Shown piece after piece: positions 1 to 8,090 of a stretch of 64,000 nt of DNA. The notes under the pieces are model-generated. The model was not told the origin of the DNA and made no database searches. It saw only the letters and a list, made by a program, of their open reading frames with translations. The DNA lies in assembly GCA_021787565.1 (NCBI GenBank), contig JAJYLT010000008.1, positions 1-64,000 of the forward strand. The letters are read 5' to 3'. This DNA is from Acidobacteriota bacterium (GTDB lineage Bacteria > Acidobacteriota > UBA4820 > DSQY01). Positions within the stretch are counted from its first letter, which is position 1; each line of letters starts with the position of its first letter. The position numbers were made by a program, and so were the translations under genes.

Positions 1-592
1 CATCCCCCCTCACCGAAGCCGGAGAATTTCATCCCCTGCCTGTCCTCCACCCTCTTCTATGCCCAGCCCCATTGACAGGCCTTGTCTTGCACAGGGAATT
101 CGTCGATTGAAAAGGCCAAACACGAGGCGGGGGGAATGGAAACATTCCCCCCGCTTCCGTTTCCCGTTCATCCAAGAACCGGGGTAGTAGGGAAGCGCTC
201 GTCCCTGGGCGCGCCGCGTTTCTGGTGAGCCCTTCGCCCACGCAGACCCGATGACCTGCTCGGCCACTCCGGAGGCCTGCGGCAATTCCCCCATGTGCCA
301 CTCCGCGCCTTTTCCGCCCCATTGTCCTTTCCCGGCCATGGCTACCGCAAGCGGAGGGTTCCTCTCCTCCCCTCTCAAAGCCAGCGTAACCGGACCTCTC
401 GCTCCTCGAATTCGCCTCGCCCGTGACCGCAGTAGCCGCCTCGGTCGCATCAGGTTGTATCGTTTTCCGCTCTTGACTCGGAAGCCCGGATGCCGCACTA
501 TGATTCCTTCTTGCTTGAGACTTACGCAAATGGGGGGGCCATGATCTCACTTCGACAGAACCCATGTACAGAGTCCATGAAGGAGAGTCGCC
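1..592. other. Intergenic region upstream of hppA
   Basis: No recognisable gene. Overlapping open frames on both strands have arginine/proline-rich translations that resemble no family I know, and none has a convincing ribosome binding site. The region contains one strong hairpin (127-154). It could hold the hppA promoter, but no well-spaced -35/-10 pair was found. Confidence 0.5.
127..154. terminator. Strong G/C hairpin, possible terminator
   Basis: Perfect 11-bp stem (GCGGGGGGAAT with ATTCCCCCCGC) around a 6-nt loop GGAAAC. The following sequence is pyrimidine-rich but lacks a real T-tract, so terminator function is only possible. It may end a gene lying to the left of the window. Confidence 0.4.
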
Positions 593-2833
593 ATGAGTGA
601 ATTGTGGTTGCTGATGAGTCTGATCATCGGGATCAGCGTCTTCGGGCTGTTGTTCGCGGCCTTCCTTGCCCGGTGGGTCGTGGGCAAGCCCACCGGCTCC
701 GAGGCCATGCGGCGTATCTCGGACGCCATCAAGGAGGGGGCTGAAGCCTTCCTGCGAAGGCAGAACCGGACCATCCTGATTCTAGCCGTCGTCTTCGCCG
801 CCGTCCTCTTCATCGGTTACGGCTTCATCCGTGCCCACCACCAGTTCGACCCGGTTCAGAGCCCTCTGCACCTGGCCTTCTGGATCACGCTCTCCTTCGT
901 CCTCGGCGCCCTCTGCTCGGTATTCGCCGGTTACGTGGGAATGTGGGTTTCGATTCGAAGCAACATCCGCACGGCGAACGCGGCTCTCACGAGTCTGAAC
1001 GACGCGCTTCAGATCGCCCTGCGCGGCGGCGCGGTGTCCGGCCTTCTCGTGGTGGCCATGAGCCTCCTGGGCGTGGCTGGGCTGTACGCCATCGTGGATG
1101 CCTCTAAGACGGCCAAGCCCGAGGACATCCCCCTGCTCATCATCGGCTACGGGTTCGGCGCGTCCTTCGTGGCCCTGTTTGCCCAGCTCGGCGGAGGAAT
1201 CTACACCAAGGCCGCCGACGTGGGTGCTGACCTCGTGGGCAAGGTGGAGGCGGGTATCCCTGAAGACGATCCGCGCAACCCCGCCGTCATCGCCGACCTG
1301 GTGGGCGACAACGTGGGCGACTGCGCCGGCCGCGGTGCCGACCTCTTTGAGTCCACCGCCGCCGAGAACATCGGCGCCATGATCCTCGGGGCCTCCCTGG
1401 CCACCGCCGCCGACAAGGCGGGCATGGGCTTCTCCATGGGCATCATCGGCGTCATGATGTTCCCCCTCGTGGCCCGCGCCTTCGGCATCATCGCCTGCAT
1501 CATCGGGATCATGTCCGTGCGGATGGACAAGGAAGAGAAGATGGACCCCATGCAGGCCCTGAACCGCGGCTATTACGTGGCCGTGGTCCTGGCCATGATC
1601 GCCTTCGGCGGCGCCACCTACTGGCTCCTCAACAGCCCCAAGGCGCCCGATGCCTGGTGGCACTTCTATCTCTGCGGGATCGTCGGCGTCCTCTGCTCGG
1701 TCGCCTTCGTCTACATTACCCAGTACTACACCGAGTACCGGTTCCGCCCCGTGCAGTCCATCGCCGAGGCCTCCACCACGGGTCCCGCGACGAACATCAT
1801 CGCCGGCATCGGCGTCGGCCTCGAGTGCGTCTGGATGCCCGCCCTCTCCATGAGCGCCGCCCTTCTGATCTCCTATTTCCTGGGTGAGAGCATCCCGGGG
1901 CTTCCCGGTGCGGGCCTCTTCGGGACGGCCGTGGCCACCATGGGCATGCTCGCCACCGCCGCCTACATCCTGGCCATGGATACCTTCGGACCGATCACCG
2001 ACAACGCCGGCGGCATCGTCGAGATGTCGGAACAGCCGGAGGAGATCCGCAAGAAGACCGACCGCCTGGACGCCGTGGGCAACACCACCAAGGCCCTGAC
2101 TAAGGGATACGCCGTCGGCTCCGCCGGGCTCGCCGCCTTCCTGCTCTTCCAGGCCTACATGGATGAGGTCGGGAAATACGCCGGCAAGCCTCTCGGGGGC
2201 GTGGACCTGAGCAAGCCCGTGGTCTTCGTGGGCGGGCTCATCGGCGCCACCCTGGTCTTCCTGTTCTCCTCCATGGCGATCCGTGCCGTGGGCAAGGCGG
2301 CCCAAGCCATCATCGCCGAGGTTCGCCGTCAGTACGCCAAGCTGCCCAGGCTGAACGACATGATCCAATTCCCCAAGGACTTCAAGCCGGACTATGGCTC
2401 CTGTGTCGACATCGTCACGAAGTCCGCTCTTCGTCAGATGGTGGCGCCCGGACTTCTCGTGGTGCTGACCCCCATCGCCACGGGCATGCTCTTCAGGTTT
2501 CTCTTCGCCACACCGGGACACCCCCTGATCGCCGCCGAGGCCGTGGCCGGTCTCCTCATGGTCGGCACCATCTGCGGCATCCTCATGGCCCTGTTCCTCA
2601 ACAACGGCGGCGGCGCGTGGGACAACGCCAAGAAATACATCGAATCCGGCGCCCACGGCGGCAAGTACCTGACCGACGCCCAGGGCAACAAGGTGAAGAA
2701 CCCGACCCACGGCGCGGCCGTGGTGGGCGACACCGTCGGCGACCCCTTCAAGGACACGGCCGGCCCGTCGCTGCACGTCCTCATCAAGCTGCTCTCCACC
2801 ATCACGCTGGTGCTCGCGCCCCTGTTCATCTAG
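593..2833 (+). CDS. hppA: Membrane-bound K+-independent proton pyrophosphatase
   Basis: 746-aa polytopic inner-membrane enzyme that couples pyrophosphate hydrolysis to ion pumping, the usual length for the family. The start is set by GAAGGAGAG about 6 nt before the ATG. The substrate-binding signature DVGADLVGKVE lies near residue 208 and is followed by the acidic stretch GDNVGDCAGRGADLFES. The motif GNTTKA has Lys500 at the position that separates K+-independent H+ pumps (Lys) from K+-dependent ones (Ala), so this is read as a K+-independent proton pump. A second acidic motif near the C-terminus (GDTVGDPFKDTAGP) is intact. It stands alone on the plus strand, followed by a hairpin at 2854-2884. 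Identification is firm; the ion and cation class is inferred from the single Lys. Confidence 0.96.
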   Translation: MSELWLLMSLIIGISVFGLLFAAFLARWVVGKPTGSEAMRRISDAIKEGAEAFLRRQNRTILILAVVFAAVLFIGYGFIRAHHQFDPVQSPLHLAFWITLSFVLGALCSVFAGYVGMWVSIRSNIRTANAALTSLNDALQIALRGGAVSGLLVVAMSLLGVAGLYAIVDASKTAKPEDIPLLIIGYGFGASFVALFAQLGGGIYTKAADVGADLVGKVEAGIPEDDPRNPAVIADLVGDNVGDCAGRGADLFESTAAENIGAMILGASLATAADKAGMGFSMGIIGVMMFPLVARAFGIIACIIGIMSVRMDKEEKMDPMQALNRGYYVAVVLAMIAFGGATYWLLNSPKAPDAWWHFYLCGIVGVLCSVAFVYITQYYTEYRFRPVQSIAEASTTGPATNIIAGIGVGLECVWMPALSMSAALLISYFLGESIPGLPGAGLFGTAVATMGMLATAAYILAMDTFGPITDNAGGIVEMSEQPEEIRKKTDRLDAVGNTTKALTKGYAVGSAGLAAFLLFQAYMDEVGKYAGKPLGGVDLSKPVVFVGGLIGATLVFLFSSMAIRAVGKAAQAIIAEVRRQYAKLPRLNDMIQFPKDFKPDYGSCVDIVTKSALRQMVAPGLLVVLTPIATGMLFRFLFATPGHPLIAAEAVAGLLMVGTICGILMALFLNNGGGAWDNAKKYIESGAHGGKYLTDAQGNKVKNPTHGAAVVGDTVGDPFKDTAGPSLHVLIKLLSTITLVLAPLFI

Positions 2834-2853
2834 GCGAGAACCGGCCGGAAACA

Positions 2854-2884
2854 TCGAGGGCGGGGATCACTCCCCGCCCTTCGA
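2854..2884 (+). terminator. Hairpin after hppA
   Basis: TCGAGGGCGGGG pairs with CCCCGCCCTTCGA (one bulged T) 20 nt after the hppA stop. There is no clear T-tract, so it may be a weak or bidirectional terminator between hppA and the converging P-ATPase gene. Confidence 0.5.
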
Positions 2885-2978
2885 TTCACTCAATGAAGTG
2901 CATTGCTTACATCATGCCGCCGCCCATGATCTGGACGGTGGAACACTGGATGGAGCCGTCCTGCCGCGTGATTCCGCC

Positions 2979-5159
2979 TTAAGCCCCAGGTTCGCTCCTC
3001 CCTGCCTTCAGCAACCGCAGCGCATTTGCGATGACGAGAAGTGAAGCCCCCATGTCCGCGGCGATGGCCATCCAGAGCGTGGCCAATCCGGCGAACGCCA
3101 GGAGAAGGACGACCAGCTTGAGCGCGATGGAGAAAACGATGTTCTGGCGGATGACGGCGAGCGTTCTCTTGGAATGTCCGACCAGCCAGGGCAATCTGGA
3201 GAGGTCGTCGGTCATGAGGGCCACGTCGCTGGTCTCGATGGCCGCATCGCTACCTGCCGCGCCCATTGAGACACCCAGGCTCGCCCGGGCCATGGCCGGA
3301 GCGTCATTCACGCCGTCCCCGACCATGGCGACCATCTTGTACCTGGAGACCAGGTCAGCGACGGCCGTCACCTTGTCTTCCGGAAGCAGTTCGGCGAGAA
3401 CCTCGTCCATGCCCGCCTTCTGTGCGATAGCCCTAGCCGTGCCTTCGTTGTCCCCGGTGAGCATGATCACGTGCTCTATGCCTGCCCGCCTGAGGGATGC
3501 CACCGTATCTTTGGCTTCCGGGCGAAGGGTGTCGGCGAGAGCGATAAACCCGCAGACGTGGGTGTCGTTGCCGACGACCACCGCTGACCAACCGGACGCG
3601 GTCATAGCCTCCAACTGCGCATGGACTTCGGGGGTCTCCTGGCCGCGCTCCTCCAGATGGCGATGGGAGCCGAGCCAGTAAAGCTTGCCTTCGATGATTC
3701 CCGAGACGCCCTTTCCCTGGATCACTTGGACGCCTGCAGCCGGGATTGGCTCGATGCCCAAGGATTCCGCGTGAGCGAGGATGGCCCGGGCGAGGGGATG
3801 GCCGCTGCGCGCCTCAATGGCGGCGGCCCGCTCTATGAGTTCCCGTTCGGTGTGGGGAGGAAAGGGAACTGCCTTTACTACCGTGGGCGCCCCTCGGGTG
3901 AGGGTGCCCGTCTTGTCGAACGCGATCGCCTTCAGTGAAGCGGGCGCTTCAAGGTAGATCCCCCCCTTGATGAGAACGCCGTGGCGCGCCGCGGTCGCGA
4001 GGGCGGCCACGATGGAGACGGGGGTTGAGATCACGAGCGCGCACGGGCATGCGATGACCAGGAGGACGAGCGCCCGGTAGATCCACTCGGCCCATGATGC
4101 CCCAAACAGAGGCGGGACCACCGCGGTGGAGATCGCTAGCGCCATGACGGCGGGGGTGTAGCGCGCGGCAAAGCGTTCGACCCACTGCTCCGAGGGAGCT
4201 CGCCGCTCCTGGGCCTGCTCCACCATGCGGATGATCCGCGAGATCGTCGTGTCGCTATGGCTCCTCGTGCTTTGAACCTCCAGCGCGCCCTCTCCGTTGA
4301 CGGTGCCGGCGAATACCTCCGCGCCGGGTGCCTTTGGCACTGGAACGCTCTCGCCGGTGATGGGCGCCTGGTTGACCTCGCTTTCCCCACGCTCCACGAC
4401 GCCATCCAGGGGGATTCGTTCCCCGGGCAGCACGACGAAACGCGCGCCGACCGGCACGTCCTCGCAGGGGGTGACTGCCCCCGCGTTCCCCTCCTTAAGA
4501 AGCCGGGCCGTCGGCGGAGACAGGTCCAGCAAGGCTTCCACGGCCCGTCGAGCGCGGGAAACGCTCCAGGACTCCAGGAGCAGGGAGAGGGAGAACAGGA
4601 AGCTCACGCTGGCCGCTTCAAACCATGCGCCGAGAGCCACCGCCCCGGTAACGGCCACCGTCATGAGCAGGTTCATATCCGGGCGCAGGCGCCTCAAGGC
4701 GTTGATCGCTTTTGGGAGGACCGTGAAGAACCCTGCCAATATTCCCAGCAAGTATAGGACCACGGACGCCCAGGGAGTGACCGCGTGAATGCCGCCCGTT
4801 TCGCCTCCCAAGGCCTCGGCCAGACCGCCTATGTAGAGATGGACGAGGAACCCAGCGGCCGTAGACAAACCGCTCCCCAACGTTAGGACTAGCCGTCTTC
4901 TGTTCGTAGGGCCCCTACCCGCGCCGGTCTGTTGTTCCCCGTCGATAATGGGTTCGGCGGTGAGGCCGGCCCGCTCAACGGCCTGGAGAATGGCCTCCGG
5001 ACGGACGGCCTCCGCCAGGGTCGCAAGGGTCATGGTCCCCTTGAGGAGATTGAATGACAGGTTGGCCTCTCCCCCCACGAGGGGCCCCACCTCCCGTTTG
5101 AGGGACGCCACTTCCTCCGCACAGTCCATTCCGCTAATGCGATAGGTCTGCCGTGTCAT
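2979..5159 (-). CDS. Zn/Cd/Pb-type heavy-metal P1B ATPase
   Basis: 726-aa inner-membrane ATPase exporting soft divalent metals. An N-terminal HMA domain carries GMDCAEE (Cys13, with Glu in place of the second Cys, as in several CadA-like proteins). The membrane metal site CPC lies near residue 371 in the ACPCALVISTP context, the phosphorylation motif DKTGTLT near 415, SGHPLA in the nucleotide domain, GDGVNDAPA near 612, and an Asp in the last helix (ADMGAS). The CPC plus C-terminal Asp pattern is that of the Zn/Cd/Pb subgroup (ZntA/CadA) rather than Cu exporters. It is the last gene of the minus-strand metal block that begins with the ECF sigma gene. The ribosome binding site is weak (GAAGAAATC). 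Confidence 0.93.
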   Translation of the reverse strand: MTRQTYRISGMDCAEEVASLKREVGPLVGGEANLSFNLLKGTMTLATLAEAVRPEAILQAVERAGLTAEPIIDGEQQTGAGRGPTNRRRLVLTLGSGLSTAAGFLVHLYIGGLAEALGGETGGIHAVTPWASVVLYLLGILAGFFTVLPKAINALRRLRPDMNLLMTVAVTGAVALGAWFEAASVSFLFSLSLLLESWSVSRARRAVEALLDLSPPTARLLKEGNAGAVTPCEDVPVGARFVVLPGERIPLDGVVERGESEVNQAPITGESVPVPKAPGAEVFAGTVNGEGALEVQSTRSHSDTTISRIIRMVEQAQERRAPSEQWVERFAARYTPAVMALAISTAVVPPLFGASWAEWIYRALVLLVIACPCALVISTPVSIVAALATAARHGVLIKGGIYLEAPASLKAIAFDKTGTLTRGAPTVVKAVPFPPHTERELIERAAAIEARSGHPLARAILAHAESLGIEPIPAAGVQVIQGKGVSGIIEGKLYWLGSHRHLEERGQETPEVHAQLEAMTASGWSAVVVGNDTHVCGFIALADTLRPEAKDTVASLRRAGIEHVIMLTGDNEGTARAIAQKAGMDEVLAELLPEDKVTAVADLVSRYKMVAMVGDGVNDAPAMARASLGVSMGAAGSDAAIETSDVALMTDDLSRLPWLVGHSKRTLAVIRQNIVFSIALKLVVLLLAFAGLATLWMAIAADMGASLLVIANALRLLKAGRSEPGA

Positions 5160-5257
5160 TCAGATTTCTTCATTGCACATCCCCGTCATCCATGCGTGTC
5201 CTACCTGCCTGTGGAGGGGCCTGTTCACTAGGCGCTTCAAGCCCAAACGCAATAGTG

Positions 5258-5515
5258 CTAGCTCAACTCAGCTCGCATCCGCTTGAATTCCTCCGCGCCA
5301 ATCTCCCCCGCCGCGTACCGCCGCTCTATGATCTGGATGGGCGTTTCCCGCCTGGACCCATCCTTGCCAGCAGTTCGCTGAGCCATAAGCCGCGCGACGT
5401 AGCTGGCCCCGAGAATGACCAGCGCCAAGAAGAGAAGAAGAACGAAGGCGCCCCCGAGGCCCCCAAACCAATAGGCGGGTCCCCAACCCCAACAAGCCGC
5501 GCCTGACCACATCAT
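5258..5515 (-). CDS. Small membrane protein with C-terminal SHOCT motif
   Basis: 85 aa from the ATG at 5515, chosen because AAAGGAG lies just upstream; a longer frame to 5575 lacks a binding site. A Trp/Gly-rich N-terminus (residues 1-20) leads into one hydrophobic helix (about 20-42), then a basic linker, and ends in a SHOCT-like motif (IIERRYAAGEIGAEEFKRM). SHOCT modules are short oligomerisation tails often attached to membrane segments. Here it sits between the Spy-like sensor and the P-ATPase, so a role in the metal response is likely but the precise function is unknown. Small SHOCT proteins of this layout are frequent next to copper and zinc efflux genes. Confidence 0.75.
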   Translation of the reverse strand: MMWSGAACWGWGPAYWFGGLGGAFVLLLFLALVILGASYVARLMAQRTAGKDGSRRETPIQIIERRYAAGEIGAEEFKRMRAELS

Positions 5516-5612
5516 GCCACTCCTTTCTCTTTCTCCCTCTCCCGCAAGTGCCGAAGGAGGGGAATAAGCCATCAAAGCCGTAAGTGCCTGCTCCCTTCAT
5601 GGACAGGCTATC

Positions 5613-6206
5613 CTACCAACAGCAACCGCCATGTCCCGAACAATGGCCTCCATTCCCCCAGGTGGGACCCGCTGCGTACCGCCAACCTGAACACCACCAC
5701 CGGCCGCAGTCCCCACCCCGCCAATAGTCAGTGGCCACGTTATGGGTCCAGTGGCGGTCCCACGGGCAGGACCAACCCCATTCTCCGTCGAACAAGTCAA
5801 ACCCGGCAGGAAACAGAGCAAGCTGTTCGCGAGTGAGAATCCGCTTTGCCGACGCGTTAACCTCCATTTGAAGGGCCTCGAGGCGGCCTCCAAGGTCTAT
5901 GACCTGTTGCCGCAGGCGCGCCACGCGCTGGGGATCCGCGCCCGGGCTAGCCTCGGTCGCATCCAGCTCCTTGCGCTTCGAGGCTACCTCTTCCTCGAGG
6001 GAAAGAAGCTTGGCCTCATGCTTCGCGCGGATCTCGTCGAGCTTCTGGGCCTGTTCCTGCGTCAAGTGAAGCCGTTCCGGCAATCGGGCGTCGTATCTCC
6101 CGTCCGCGCTGGGCGCCGGGCCCTGGGCTGCGGCCGCGCGCGGCAGTCCTACCGCGCCGAGGATAATCACCGTGGCAAACAATGTTCGAACACTTTCTCT
6201 CATCAT
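5613..6206 (-). CDS. Spy/CpxP/CnrX-like periplasmic metal-sensor protein with Cys/His-rich tail
   Basis: 197 aa with a signal peptide (about residues 1-27, cut after AAAA). The helical core has two LTxxQ-type motifs, LTQEQ at 48-52 and LTREQ at 124-128, the hallmark of the Spy/CpxP/ZraP/CnrX fold. A long central coiled-coil-like stretch (55-120) fits. The tail from about 136 to the end is unusual: rich in Trp, Gly, Cys (147, 167, 172, 189, 195, 196) and His (152, 155, 188, 192), a plausible metal-binding extension. The ribosome binding site is strong (GGAGGTACGGCC before ATG). It follows the ECF sigma/DUF5667 pair, which suggests it is the periplasmic metal-sensing arm of that system. That role is inference. 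Confidence 0.8.
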   Translation of the reverse strand: MMRESVRTLFATVIILGAVGLPRAAAAQGPAPSADGRYDARLPERLHLTQEQAQKLDEIRAKHEAKLLSLEEEVASKRKELDATEASPGADPQRVARLRQQVIDLGGRLEALQMEVNASAKRILTREQLALFPAGFDLFDGEWGWSCPWDRHWTHNVATDYWRGGDCGRWWCSGWRYAAGPTWGNGGHCSGHGGCCW

Positions 6207-6257
6207 GGCCGTACCTCCTGATACGAGAGACGGTCCTCAGGCGAGGATGTTACGCAG

Positions 6258-7073
6258 TCAGTCGCAATTGCACCCCGGGCCCCATGAGCGGTCGCGCTCC
6301 GAGCCATTGGCCGGGGCCGTCATGACCTCCCGCAGCCAGCGCTCTCGCTCGTCGCACGTGGAAATGGCTTTCTCTATAGGGCCTCTATCGCCGGATGGCA
6401 ACCACTTGTTGACCTGCGCAAGAACAGTCCTTTGATAGCTGTTGCTGGTGTTCACGTTGGCGAGAAGGGTCCTGAATCGCGGCTCGGGTAATGGGCGGGC
6501 GTCCTGAAGCGCCAGTTCCGACTCGCGGAGGACCTGCCGTAACAGGGCCGGATCGAGCTTTCCTTGCTCCCGCGCGCTGCGAGCGAGTTCGTCAAGCCGG
6601 TCGTCGGCAAAGGAGAGCCGCAGCTCGGCGCGCTTTGCTGGCTCGATGGTAAGCGCAAAGGTCACCCGCTCGGTGAAGAGTTTGATCGGGTAGAACACGC
6701 TGCCCGGGAGGCTTTGAGAGGCTGCCGTGCCAACGCCGAAAGCCACTACGGCGCAGGCAGCGAGCGCGCTCGCCCAGCGCAGGGTGGGCCAGATCGGGCG
6801 GCGCGATCCCGCCCAGCGCGCCCGCGAGATCTCCGGGGCGAGGAGGGCTCCCGGTCCATGTTTAGGAAGGGAGGCGCCAGCCTTAACGAGCAAACCCTGC
6901 AAAGCCTCGCGCCTCGGTTCCGGCTGGGGCAATTCCTTCAGTTCGACCGCCAGAGAAAGGATGGGGCTCAGCGCGACTGCCTCGGGATGCGAGTTCAGGC
7001 ACTCCTCAAGGCTTTGTCCCTTGGCCAGATCGTCGAGGCACTTATCCAGACCGGATGAAAGGTCATGGTTCAT
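6258..7073 (-). CDS. DUF5667 single-pass membrane protein, candidate anti-sigma factor
   Basis: 271 aa. The N-terminal cytoplasmic part (1-95) has a short helical segment with LDDLAKGQSLEECL, resembling the amino ends of DUF5667 proteins. One transmembrane helix lies at about 98-118. The following block (PGSVFYPIKLFTERVTFALT, then helical repeats to about 190) is the DUF5667 signature. The C-terminus ends in CNCD, a possible metal ligand set. Its ATG lies inside the sigma gene (11-nt overlap), so the two are translationally coupled. Membrane proteins coupled in this way to ECF sigma factors usually hold the sigma factor inactive. The anti-sigma role is inferred from position and topology; no classical anti-sigma zinc motif is visible. 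Confidence 0.78.
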   Translation of the reverse strand: MNHDLSSGLDKCLDDLAKGQSLEECLNSHPEAVALSPILSLAVELKELPQPEPRREALQGLLVKAGASLPKHGPGALLAPEISRARWAGSRRPIWPTLRWASALAACAVVAFGVGTAASQSLPGSVFYPIKLFTERVTFALTIEPAKRAELRLSFADDRLDELARSAREQGKLDPALLRQVLRESELALQDARPLPEPRFRTLLANVNTSNSYQRTVLAQVNKWLPSGDRGPIEKAISTCDERERWLREVMTAPANGSERDRSWGPGCNCD

Positions 7074-7611
7074 GGCCCACTCCGATTTGCGTGGCTAGCG
7101 CTTCCCTCAAAGACTCCAAGGCACGAAATTGCAGGGCGCGGACCGCGCCCGCGGATTTTCCCAGTACTTGGGCGATCTCGCCTGCGTTGAACCCCTCTAC
7201 AAACCTAAGGTGAATCACGTCACGTTGCTCCGCAGTAAGGGCTTTCACCGCTCGCGCGAGCTGATGGGGGAGGATGCCGCTCTCTTTCTCTCTCTCTTCC
7301 GCCAGCGTCTCGCCCGTATTCTCCGGCATCTGCAGCTCCCGCCTTTCCCTCCCGTGGCGGTGCGTATCAATGGCGATGTTGGCGGCTATCCGGAACACCC
7401 ACGCTGGAAAATAACCTTTCTGTTCGGGTAGCGACCTCAACACGCGCAAGCAGGTGTCTCCAGCCAGATCTTCGGCATCCTCTCGGCTAGGCATCCGGTT
7501 GAGCATGAAGCGAAATACCTTTGGGTAGAAATGCTCGCACAACCGCGCAATAGCTTCCGGGTCCCCCGTCCTTGCGGCAGTTACCAGATTATCAAGCTCC
7601 GCCGGCTCCAA
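7063..7611 (-). CDS. ECF-family RNA polymerase sigma factor
   Basis: 182 aa. Region 2 covers about residues 22-95 (FYPKVFRF, then EDAEDLAGDTCLRV and the RIAANIAIDTHR segment). Region 4 lies at about 122-175, with LTAEQRDVIHLRFVEGFNAGEIAQ and a helix-turn-helix. The only workable start is TTG at 7611; the frame closes just upstream. A TAGAAT box at 7636-7641 could be a -10 element but no good -35 was found. It heads the minus-strand cluster DUF5667, Spy-like, SHOCT and P-ATPase, matching the architecture of metal-responsive ECF systems such as CnrYXH, in which the sigma factor drives efflux genes when metal is sensed in the periplasm. Confidence 0.9.
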   Translation of the reverse strand: MEPAELDNLVTAARTGDPEAIARLCEHFYPKVFRFMLNRMPSREDAEDLAGDTCLRVLRSLPEQKGYFPAWVFRIAANIAIDTHRHGRERRELQMPENTGETLAEEREKESGILPHQLARAVKALTAEQRDVIHLRFVEGFNAGEIAQVLGKSAGAVRALQFRALESLREALATQIGVGHEP

Positions 7612-7733
7612 AGGGCAACTCCATCAATTAAGACGATTCTAACGCGAAACTGTTATGCGTGGTCCACACGGCCGACACGGAAGAAAAGGCGGCCCTGGCA
7701 TCGCATCGATCTCTCCAATAGGGCGCCCTGTGC

Positions 7734-8090
7734 TCACTGCCCCGTGGGCGACCAGAGGCCCTCATCGTCATGCTCGCCCGTACGGATTCGCGAAATGCAC
7801 GGGAGCTCGAATACGAAGACCTTTCCATCGCCCTTGTTGCCCGTGTGGGCATGCCGAAGGATGACGCCCGTCACCGCGGGCGCCATGGAGTCTTTCACGG
7901 CGCACTCCAGCTTGATCTTGGGCGCGAAGTCGCTCACGGGTTCATGGCCGGCGGCCTTGGCCCGAGCACGCCCCTGGCCGAATCCTTCCACGCGGGTGAC
8001 GGTCATGCCTGGAAACTCGGCAATTTCCAGCAGGGCAGAGCTCACTTCGCTCAGCTTGAAGGGTTGAATGACGGCGACGATGTACTTCAT
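7734..8090 (-). CDS. PII-like signalling protein coupled to the RND pump
   Basis: 118 aa from the ATG at 8090, which overlaps the czcA stop as ATGA; a longer frame upstream would run into czcA. The fold signature is clear: an N-terminal MKYIVAVIQPFKL strand, a B-loop-like TGNKGDGKVFV near residues 82-92 and a C-terminal strand. The T-loop lacks the Tyr uridylylation site of GlnB. PII-like proteins at the end of CusA/CzcA operons are a known association and are thought to sense nucleotides or metal rather than nitrogen. Location and coupling suggest it modulates the pump or reports metal status; the ligand is unknown. Confidence 0.85.
   Translation of the reverse strand: MKYIVAVIQPFKLSEVSSALLEIAEFPGMTVTRVEGFGQGRARAKAAGHEPVSDFAPKIKLECAVKDSMAPAVTGVILRHAHTGNKGDGKVFVFELPCISRIRTGEHDDEGLWSPTGQ

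Noticed and set aside
473-504. TTGACT ... TATGAT as the hppA promoter
   Set aside because: Spacer is 20 nt, too long for a normal sigma70 promoter; no better pair found.
782-2854. Long minus-strand open frame opposite hppA
   Set aside because: His/Gly/Asp-rich antisense translation with no family; a GC-rich shadow of a clear gene.
2893-2982. Short plus-strand open frame of 29 codons after hppA
   Set aside because: No ribosome binding site, overlaps the end of the P-ATPase gene, no recognisable features.
7734-8090. PII-like gene as a nitrogen regulator GlnB/GlnK
   Set aside because: No T-loop tyrosine, no amtB or glnA neighbour, and coupling to czcA.
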